Source of the DNA: Hoplostethus atlanticus
Taxonomy: Eukaryota > Chordata > Actinopteri > Trachichthyiformes > Trachichthyidae
DNA length: 64,000 nt
Direction of reading: 5' to 3'
Assembly (NCBI GenBank): GCA_034670405.1
Contig: JAXDDX010000057.1
Location: forward strand, 1,023,501-1,087,500
Below the pieces are notes generated by a model, which worked only from the letters and a program-made list of their open reading frames with translations, did no database searches and was not told the DNA's origin. Position numbers and translations under genes: made by a program. This document shows positions 1 through 9,200 of the stretch, piece by piece (position 1 is the first letter of the stretch; the number at the start of each line of letters is the position of its first letter).

Positions 1-288
1 GGACACCCTAGGGAGACCACATCCTTGTATGTTATCAATCCCAAAATACTCAAAGGGACCCTCAGGGAATGGAGGCTTTATATTACCTGGGCCCATAGGC
101 TTATATGAGACTTTTTTTATCAAACCCATCTGTGACCATTAAGCCTGTTTACAATGAGACCATTTTCATATCACCGGATGAGAGATTTGGCATCAAATGT
201 CTCCTAAGAAACCCCCCCCTCGTGGAAAGCACCACAGAGCGCACTATTCTAACCACGGAGTCGTAGCCCAGAGATTCGCTCAACTCAC

Positions 289-426
289 CTCTGTAAGTGA
301 AGTGCCCTGGTCTAGGCTCAGGGTCGCATTTCCCTGGGGCAGCGGGCTGCTCCGCAACACCGTGATGTGCAAGGTAAGGAGAAGAAGTCCCAGGAGCAGG
401 AGGAGTTCCGCCGCCAGTCGCACCAT
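289..426 (-). CDS. ism1: Isthmin 1, first coding exon (5' partial gene)
   Basis: This exon encodes the first 46 residues of isthmin 1, a secreted protein that in its full form carries a thrombospondin type 1 repeat and a C-terminal AMOP domain. It starts [20 protein letters not shown], a hydrophobic signal peptide that matches vertebrate ISM1 almost residue for residue as I remember the family. A short, poorly conserved stretch follows with an N-glycosylation sequon (NAT, residues 33-35). The reading frame ends at a consensus donor (GAG|gtgagt, intron at 288 and below) in phase 0, which fits a first exon ending in the variable region after the signal peptide. The TSR and AMOP exons must lie left of base 1. 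I chose the ATG at 426 because family members start there. An in-frame ATG also exists at 555. The gene points away from sptlc3 on the same strand. Confidence 0.9.
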
Positions 427-620
427 CCTTTTGACGCGGCCGCTCTTCGGAGCCCGCGGTGTGGCCGGAGCTCCAGCACCGCCTCCCCCCGCTGCAGAGA
501 CTCCAATCTCCGGATCCGCCGGGGACGAGGAGCCGCAACACCACTTCGGAGCCACTTCGGGAATCAGAATTACAAAGTTGAAGGGAAAAGGATGGGGAAA
601 CAGACAATGTATCGGGGAGG
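427..620 (-). promoter_or_regulatory. ism1: GC-rich 5' flank / 5' UTR of ism1
   Basis: The bases just upstream of the ism1 start codon (higher coordinates) are clearly richer in G+C and CpG than the surroundings, including a NotI-type GCGGCCGC at about 437-444. This is the usual look of a vertebrate CpG-island first exon. No TATA box is obvious. The frame stays open upstream to an ATG at 555, which would add 43 residues. I read this stretch as 5' UTR plus core promoter, but the start site cannot be located from sequence alone. Confidence 0.45.
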
Positions 621-1372
621 GGGGTGCTGTAGCTTGATTGGGGTCCAGCGGTTCTGTTTGTAGGATACAGGTTTATCCAGAATTGGGATTGATCCTCTTT
701 AATAGGGATTGATTATATATTTGGATGTATGCCCAAAAATGGTAAGAGCTAATGTGATGAGCTGCATTGGTTGTTGCAGGACTGTTCAGCGCGCAGCGGT
801 GACTCTCTGATCTCTTGTTGCGCCCTCGTCAAATCTCCAAGCTCAGGAAACTTGCAGCCCAGTTCGCCCCGCAGTGTCCCCGCCACATTCTTGGCCTCAC
901 CATTCAGCTTTCATCACTTTTGCCACCTGGTTGTACACATTTCTCGATTTGTCCACATTCTGCACTATCCAAAGACGTTCGCAAAAGGATGGTCCGACGA
1001 GGTTAGAGGCTACCTTTCGAGCACACACACACACACACAAACACAAAAAAAAAAACATGTGAGTTGAGTGTAGCCCAAATGATCTCCCCTCTTAAGACTA
1101 CTTTGTGGAGGTCTGTCCACTTCAAAAGCAATATTCATCCATGATGCTGCGGAATTGGGAGCCCACCAAAAGTCAGGCGCTGGGTGGCACGCGTCTTGGA
1201 TGGGCGCTGCTGAAGGAACCAAATCATACCAAACCAAACCAAACCGATCCAAACCAAACCACGGCTCACTGAGGCACACACGCTGCTCCTGTTGTGCGCT
1301 CTTGAGGTGGTTTTATACTATACGCCCCTCTGCTGGTTTGCTGTCAAGACGCCCTCCCCTTATTTAACTCTT
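621..1372. other. Intergenic stretch upstream of ism1
   Basis: No gene is recognised. It holds a short CA/A-rich simple repeat at about 1022-1052 and a degenerate AAACC-type pentamer repeat at about 1226-1260. Part of it may belong to the ism1 promoter. Confidence 0.4.
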
Positions 1373-1384
1373 TAGTCCCTCTTT

Positions 1385-1860
1385 AACCACCGGGTCCTTG
1401 ACAAGGGAGCTCGTCCCCCAGCACGACGACGAATAGTTTAATTTCGTCATTATTTCACTTCCCACATGTACGTGCGATGATAGTTTTAAAGATGGCTATT
1501 TTACTCAGAAGTTTTACTGCCCCCTTACCTACAGTTTTCTGTACCAAGTCATATAAAACAAACTTCTCGGCTGGCGAAATCTTATCCAGTGCCTGGTCTA
1601 ACTTGGGGGTCCTTGACTTAAAAGCTTGTAAACACCTGGATACTGAAAATCCCCAAATCATATGGCGGGAGTCACTGGTGGGCTATAAGCGTATTTCTCA
1701 GCATATATGATCAAAAAACGCAGAATTGCTGTGCAACACTTATTTTAGTGACATCTTAGGGAGCGTTTCAGTCATCAGTATCCATCCGCTCAATGTGCTA
1801 GGTAGTGAAATACTGGTGACCCTGAAGGTCCCCGAACCCCACTTTGGGAACCACTGCCCT
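1385..1860. repeat. Dispersed DNA-repeat relic
   Basis: The left side (about 1391-1460) shares a long similar stretch with 3950-4020: a GGGTCCTTGACAAG-like start, then a CCCCAGCA-like block, then AATAGTTTA and a CATTATTTCACT-like end. The right side (1835-1856) ends in CCCCACTTTGGGAACCACTG, the reverse complement of the end seen at 3921-3934. Ends of this kind are very common in teleost interspersed repeats. I read this as an old non-autonomous element, or two neighbouring copies in opposite orientation. The exact limits and family are not certain. Confidence 0.5.
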
Positions 1861-3430
1861 ATAGCGCACAGGAGTAGGGAGTAGGCCCGGAGGCCCTTTG
1901 CAGGAGGTCCGACTCCCCTGTTTACATGTGTACAGCAGCCCTGGCCCTAGTCTGTGATCAACGCGCTATTACGGAAGGCGTTGTAACACATCGCTTCAGC
2001 AAGACAAATGGTGCGTAACGCGATCACCCTTTGTGAGCCTTTTTATTGTTATCTTCAAAGGACGGGTCGCCGTGTCAGATTATGCACCAAGCGGGGTTGC
2101 TTCTGTCAATTCACTGAACCCTGAAGGCAAAGTCCCTGCATCTGATATCATTTGTCACCAAGTCACTTCTACGGGCTCAATTTCTGACAAGATATTGGTC
2201 AATGTGATACATTATTAGAAGAAGGTCTGATGGGATTTCTAATAGATTTATTGCAATTTTTGCTAGATGTTTGCTCTGCATTATAGTGATGCAAGCTAAG
2301 ATCAAGTCTGGAATTTGCACACCTTGCCATACCCAACTGATGACCATGTGCTTCAGAAAACACTTGAATACTTTGTCTAGCTTCCTTGTGACACAAAAGC
2401 TTCCCAATTCAAACCTACAGCCAGACATATGCCTTTATTATATTTGTCTTTACTGACTGTGGCGTCACAGATAACAGGGTAGTGACGACTAGTGCAGAGC
2501 ATTCAAAAAATTCCTCCTTTCTCATTCCCTTCAGTCACAAATGTTTTGAAACTGCCTCTGTCCTGTTTACCAGCAAATATTTGAAGAGACTGATTATAAG
2601 TATGGATTAGGCTAAAAATGTCATTTTACCTTTTGCACAAAGTCCTCTGTCCTCATCAAACACACCAGCTAGGTCTACTTAATCCTCCCTTCGGCAATCT
2701 TCAGTTTTAATTTAACTTATTTCAGGCCAAGCCCTGCTGTCTGAAACATGTAAATCTGTCCTTTGTCTGTTTCACTTCAAAAATCTCTTTCCAGGATAGC
2801 GAAATCTTTCTAAATAGAAACCAGAGAGCAGTTTGAATGGGTTGCCTGCCTTGGACACAGTGGTGGACATCAAAGGACTAACAGAGGATCCCCCTTCAGA
2901 ATAGCAGCCACATGCCATTCCAATAAGCGCAGTGTATTTGGATCTGCAGTTCAAAAGAGACTGGTGCAGGCAGGTCTCTGGGGCCCTGCCACCAATAGTC
3001 TGGCTGGACAGATGTTTTGAATGCCAGTGCAGACCATTTGCCATTTCTGCTGAAACTGAAGGCCTTCAGAAGTGAGCGGAGGGAAGTTTGGCAGGGCATG
3101 TGCTTTCCACCTTGCCTGACACTCAACCTGATTTAGCATATGGTGCCGGTCTGAAACGGCCTTTTCAGCGAAGCCACAACAAAGGGTAATGTCCGAGCTG
3201 ATGTTAACAGTGATTGAATCTTTCCATGTCTGTCAGAGAATCTAAGCCCAACGAAAAATATGAAATCTTGCTTTACCAAGTGGGTGTGCCCAAGCAATTG
3301 TCTCTGAAGAGATTAATGAAATGGATCGATCGCCGGTATGATCATTACGACATAAAGGAGGGTAACTGATGAAGATGTTCAATAAGTGACCAAAACACTC
3401 CGACATGCACTTTCCAACATATTCTCTCAT
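1861..3430. other. Intergenic DNA without recognised feature
   Basis: The reading frames here are short and match no family I recognise. The base composition is ordinary. No repeat structure stands out. Confidence 0.4.
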
Positions 3431-3436
3431 TCTGTT

Positions 3437-3439
3437 CCT

Positions 3440-3472
<33 letters not shown>

Positions 3473-3503
3473 CCTCTCTCTCTCACCCACACACACACAC
3501 ACT
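3437..3503. repeat. Compound (CT)n-(CA)n microsatellite
   Basis: A CT run with a few interruptions is followed directly by a CA run at about 3487-3502. It lies between ism1 and the 3' end of sptlc3. Confidence 0.9.
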
Positions 3504-3920
3504 TCCTTACTCCTTCAGCGGATGTAATACCCTTCATACCCTTTTATGGCCTTCTCTTCCTTAAGCTGTATTATAACACCTTTGAATTCATGAAGCCACA
3601 TTTTTTCCCTCTGAGCATATCAATCAACTTGCCAACTTCATTTTCCCAACCATATCTTTCAGAGCCTTTGGCTATTGCTATATTTTACCTAAATCCCTTA
3701 ATGGAGCTGTAAAACAACAGGGACTCAGCGTCCTCCATAACGCAATCATTCTCAAGTTTTCAGTTTTGGGGAAAATCTGCGATGATTTAACCTAATTATT
3801 ACCCTACCCCTATTGTTTTCATTATTTTTACCATGTTACCTGTTTTTTGTTATTACAGGCCCTCGGATTTTAAAGTCTCACCTGCACAATCTTGCATTTT
3901 TTAAAATCTCCTTTTTATCC

Positions 3921-4100
3921 TTCCCAAAGTGGGGTCCTGGAACCCCCGGGGGTCTTTGACAAGTTTCCATGGGGTCCCCAGCAGAAATAGTTTATTTTTG
4001 CTATTCTTTACTTCACTAGACGTTAGCACTAACCACGAAATCTGGGCGTGCTTGCCATGAAAAAGTTTTGGAAGAACTAAACTAAACTAAACTAAACGTT
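3921..4100. repeat. Dispersed DNA-repeat relic, second copy
   Basis: It begins TTCCCAAAGTGGGGTCCTGG and continues with a stretch similar to 1391-1460, so the two regions are copies of one family. A short (AAACT)n run follows at about 4077-4097. The TTCCCAAAGTGGGG terminus is a frequent teleost repeat signature. No coding capacity is seen. Confidence 0.5.
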
Positions 4101-5864
4101 GTGAGGATGTCCAATTTAGGGTTCTTACAAGAACTCATAAGAAACTTATTCTTTCTTATGGTTAATAGTTGTGACAACTACAATTCCTTTAAATCATCTT
4201 CTGTTGAGACTGTACATCTGACATGATATTGGTGCACATTGACTCAGTGACCATGTGAGTGTAGCTTGTTTCAAAGCACTTACATTGTAAAAGACCACCT
4301 TTTCCATCTTTTCCACATCTCTAGGAAACGGTACATTGGTATGACATCACAGATTTGTTGTCTTTGGCTATGGGAGGCGATTCAGTGGCATTCCCCTTTC
4401 AGCAAAAAAAAATACTATGTTTTATACTACTTCTATATTAGGTCCACATCTACCAAGTTTTCCCAAAGCGCTCGTATTGTATTCTTATTCCGTCTTGTAA
4501 ATCGCTATCGCTATGTTGTTTATGTGAAGGGAAAAACACAAACTTGTTATCGTCCCCCTGGGCAAACAAGTGTCGACTAGAACCAATCTGACACATTGTG
4601 AAACACATTTATCATCCATCTAAATTCCTTCCTGTGTTAATCAAATGATTACCCCATGCCAAGAGAATTTGGAGTTCATCACTAATTGCTAGGTTAGGTT
4701 GCTGTTGGCTCAGGTGATGCATACTCTGCATGCTTACCTTCACAAATGTTAGGCTGCTTGTGTGTGAAAGAGAACAGCAGGTCTTTTAAACGGCAACAAT
4801 TAAGCTGTTAAGACGTAGCAAATGTGAGGAGTCTTGCCACAAAACAAGCCATAACAGCTTTTTTATTCTGCGCAAGGCTTGTTGAGATTTAATTGCATGT
4901 CACAGAAGTAATTGCTGCATGATCTATTATTTATGGGAAGGTTATCATTTCATGGAGATGAAACAAGTCTAATAGCAGCATTTTTAGCCCTTTCTGCTCA
5001 GACAATCCTTCCTAACCCTCATTTCACCCAGCAGTATTGTAAATCATCACGGCTTAACATGAAATGAACAAAGCGAAGGTTCAGGATTTTTAGAAGCCTG
5101 TCCCGTTAATCACTAATAAACCGCCCTCCAAACACATTCAGTTTTCATGCTTGCATTTTTTTGCGAAGAAAAAAAATGACACCAGACTCCGGTTAACATT
5201 TGTTAGCTGTGCGGGAGTAAACCACTGGGAAACAGTTCTCACAACATTGCATACAAGACCCTTTACACAAAGCCCTATGCTAACTAATACTTCATCTTAT
5301 GGAAGGCAGTGGAAGTGGCTTGCATGCAATGCTCAGAGAAATTGTTTCGTTCCCTATTGACTTGCACCAGCATTGTAGACAAATACTAAAAGGTGGCTGA
5401 TGCAAAGTTGCATGAAAAAGTTTTGAATGTCCAAAGACGAGGCTGGATTATTATTTATAGGATGAACGTCTAAATATATGGAACCTCCCTTTCAACTCAG
5501 GAATGATACAAAAATCAAAAGTGTCTCTCGATCTAAATCTAGCTAACAATATGTGACTTGTCTTAGTATCACAACTTGAGAGCCTTGAGTGTATTTTACA
5601 TGTTACCTGACATGGAGGGTTTTACAGTTGTGCAATGATTCCATACAGTGTATTCAGCAATACAACCAATTAACCAGCTTCCCTTGTCAAGTGGCATAAC
5701 AAAGCGTTTTTATAAAAATATACAAAGCAGCTGCCGAACATTTGGCCCTTCTTATTCTGTCAGACAGGGATGTCACTCTACATTGTCATTGTTTCTGGGT
5801 CCGCTGTGTCGTGGGAGCTTAGAAGCTTGTTTGACACTCCGAAGTGAAGGTGTCACGGGTCCTA
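4101..5864. other. Intergenic / likely sptlc3 3' UTR and flank
   Basis: This stretch lies directly 3' of the sptlc3 stop codon on the minus strand, so its upper part should be 3' UTR. I find no canonical AATAAA on the minus strand until 4862-4867. No other gene is seen. Confidence 0.4.
4862..4867 (-). terminator. sptlc3: Candidate polyadenylation signal for sptlc3
   Basis: The minus strand reads AATAAA here, about 1.0 kb past the sptlc3 stop, with an ATTAAA variant just before it (4888-4893). It is the first canonical signal downstream of the stop. The choice rests on position only, and a variant signal nearer the stop could be used instead. Confidence 0.3.
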
Positions 5865-5978
5865 TCAGCTGTCCAGCTCAGAGTCTGTCTCACTGTAGAG
5901 TTCGGGCTGAGGGGAATATTTCCGCCGGGAGAACTTCAGACAGAAGGCATCTCCCACCTCATTCAGGTGAAACAGCAC
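5865..5978 (-). CDS. sptlc3: sptlc3 exon 12 (C-terminal, with stop)
   Basis: Residues 512-548 and the TGA stop (5865-5867). The acceptor is tcttcag|GTG in phase 0. The exon reads [10 protein letters not shown], then a diverged LKFSRR where human SPTLC3 has LKYSRH, then [12 protein letters not shown], which matches the acidic PELYDETSFELED tail of human SPTLC3. That tail also supports SPTLC3 over SPTLC2. It is the most diverged exon of the gene. Confidence 0.88.
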   Translation of the reverse strand: MLFHLNEVGDAFCLKFSRRKYSPQPELYSETDSELDS

Positions 5979-6211
5979 CTGAAGACAAAGAACAGCTTCA
6001 TAATAAACTGTATGTGTGATTTAGGTGAAAAAAATAAAGCATCAGTGATGGATATGACATATGATTTTCATGTTGGTAAGTTTTTTTGATATACTAGGAA
6101 GCGCAAATGCTTGAGGCAAGTGAGTGTTATAGTACTTTGAATGTGAAAGGTACCAAAGCCCGTAAGAAAATATTCTGGGGTAACTACATCCAAAGAAGGG
6201 GCAAGGTAGCT

Positions 6212-6260
<49 letters not shown>

Positions 6261-9200
6261 CTGGTCCAGCATGGCCCTGGTGTGTGCTGCAGACACACAG
6301 AAGCGTGCTCGGGCCTCTGTGATCGGTGTGGCTGGGAAGCCAACGACCACCACGCCGATTCTCCTCTCCAGCATGGCTCGGCAGAAAGCCCTGACAAGCA
6401 ACAGAAACAGACCCAGCTATCAGATATGACATATTGTTGTTTACACAGCACTGAAGACATTAAAGGGGAATCCCAGAAAAAATGATTTTCAGCTTTTTAT
6501 CACGCTCAAATAAAAACTTTCACATTTTTGGGGGGATTTTTGTTGGTTGTTCTATAATCTCTGAGATATGATTGATAAAGGTACATTTTGGTGGAATTCC
6601 CCTTTAAATAAAAATGCCTGCATGATACTCTATGACCCCGACAGAGATCGATGCTGTTTTCCTTTACTGTAAAGGTTAAAGGTTATGTAAACAATCCAAA
6701 GCAGACACACTAAAAAGGGCCACTGGAGCTACAAAGCAGGCAACGGTAGATGATCTACGATTCAGTCCAAGCCACTCCATATACAACCTAGTATACCTAA
6801 TTGACTCAACCAGCCCTGGGCAATACCTGATCAATGTCTGATGTTGCCTGTTAAAGGATGTGAGCATAACAGCTGAGGGAGAGGAAGAAGAAAAAAGCAG
6901 GGAAGGACAGAAAGGGACAGAGAAGGAAGGAAAATGGACAGAGGTTGGGGAGATCCTGTTTTTCTTTTGCAAGTGGCTAATGCAACCCTTTTGTTACCCT
7001 GCTAGAAGTACGTTATCTTGGGAAGGGTAAGGATGAGATTCAGAGAAGAAACATGCTGCCCTGGTCTGGCCAGTGGAAATGAGAGATGCAATCATTTTGA
7101 AATGAGTGCTAATTATTTCAAATTCATCAATGCAGAGTGTAGCCTCCCACCGTAAAACCGCCCTGAGTGCAATTTATACATTGATAATCTTCTTCTACAC
7201 AGAAAACGGCGAACACAAACCAGTGCCAGGCTGTTCAGAGTTCTGGCATACTTACACCACTTTGCCTGGCATGTAGAGCAAGATTGGGACTACAGGTGAG
7301 TCGTCATTGCCATAGATGATGAAGCCCATCTCCTTCAGTCTGGCCCTGAAGTACCTGGTGTTCTCTGCCAGCTGCTGGATCCGTTGGATGCCTACAATAA
7401 CAACAAGGAGGCCAGCAGATTTACACGCGCAATTCACCAATTCACTGCCTCTCTTGCATATTTGCACTGTACTGAGTCTACTGGAGGGAAAGATAACCAT
7501 TCCCATGCCAGGGAGTCAGAAGTAGCTAGTGTGGCGTGACCTCTGTCAGAGTACCAACTCATCCTGAGCCCTGCACCTCCATCTGGGCCATTCCAGCCTC
7601 CACCATGGACGTGCTCATGATTACAACTCAGCTGCAGCAGCAGATGGTTCAGTTTTTTCTGCCTGACGGCGTGGTGTACACACTTGCCCGCTGCCAAGAT
7701 GAGGGCTCGCAAAAAAAAGGATACGATGGATTTCGTACAAAATGAAAATGGCTCTGGACTGCAACTGGAGCGTAGCCATGAGTGAAACCAAATACAAATA
7801 ATGCTTAACTATCACGTCCATTTCAGAGAAATATATTAGGAGACAAATCAAAGGCAGCAGAGGGAGCCTGCTCTGCTAACCCCCAGGGCTCCCTAATGAT
7901 GTGGATCGCTGGGGAGCCAGCTCGAGCCATGGCTGCAGCAGCGTTTGGCATGGCCCAACCTTGGAACACGGCTCTGTTTCCCTCTGATTACCTGGGAACA
8001 GATTGGCAGTTCTTTCAAAGGGGTGTAAGAGAGCACTTTAAATCCCCTTATCTCAGCAGAAAGAAAAAACACAAACACTCGGGCATCTGCCAAAAGCACA
8101 AGCCCCATTTTGTAAATTGTTCCTCTCTGCAAAGATAGAGGGCAGAGAGGTCAAAAGCCTGCTGCCAGATGCAGGAGTCATGTGAGTAGGTGAGAGTTTT
8201 ACTAGAGTGCGTGGATGCTGCGCTCTTTCGCAACATTTCCCTATTTGCTTTAAAGCAAATAGGGAAGAGAGAAGAAGAGAGAGAGCGAGGGAAGGGGGAG
8301 GGGTGGATAGAGAGAGAGAGAGAGAGAAAACTACAAAATCGGCATATTTGTAAAGACCATTTGACCTCTTGTGCGACAGTGTGCTTTGGTAGCCTTCTGA
8401 TGGACACTGGAGCTGATGTTTGAAAGAGCGCCCTGTTCCCTCCCCTCCATAAGGCAGGTCAAGACCGATTTCTCCGCAGCAAACAACTATTTGCCGGGGC
8501 TACGTCAGATGCAAGGCATGGCTTGTTCAGAGCCAGAGGAGAGAGTTACTCATCACTGAACAGAACAGTACCTCCACAATAGGACATTAGTCTGTAGTCC
8601 TTGGAGTGCCAAACCCTTTACGGCACTCTAAGATATGCAATTGTGTATATATATATATTTTTTAGCCATATGCCTGTGTACAGTCTTTACCATGTGGCAC
8701 ATAGTCTAAGCTCTGTAGGTTTGGGGAAATGGCTGTGCTCAGTATCCCATCGGGGCTGTCATGGCAGCTTGCAGAGACATCGCCCTTGTTGTGGCTCTTT
8801 AACACTGACCCATCCGCTCAGTGCCACCTCCCTGGGGCAAAGGCACTCATTATCGTTCACTGTATGTTTCTGTATGTCGCTGTTGTCGTCGGTCCTGTCT
8901 GTGTGAACAGTGTCCTGATTGTGGTTTGTTCACTACTATTACATTACTTGGTTTATTAATAATAATAAAGGAATTTCCCACTGTGAAATCAATAAATTAC
9001 TATTACAGCTATTACTACTACTATTATTACTACTACTACTACTACTACTACTACAATAAGCCAAGAACAATTCCTCTCTAGCGGTGTTGCAACTGATGCG
9101 GTAATGACTACATCACTGCCCTAATGTCTGATACCATTAAAGCAGAGACTTTTCAGAGGTACAGGTTTCCTCACAACACACACATGAAACTGATTTCCTC

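Noticed and set aside
197-663. Long plus-strand frames over the ism1 first exon
   Set aside because: They are antisense to the ism1 exon and its GC-rich flank; high GC lowers stop frequency. The minus-strand frame has the clear homology.
6042-6485. Several long frames with poly-Cys/Val or His/Thr runs
   Set aside because: They read through the (GT)20 microsatellite. Only the 6261-6390 part on the minus strand is real coding sequence (sptlc3 exon 11).
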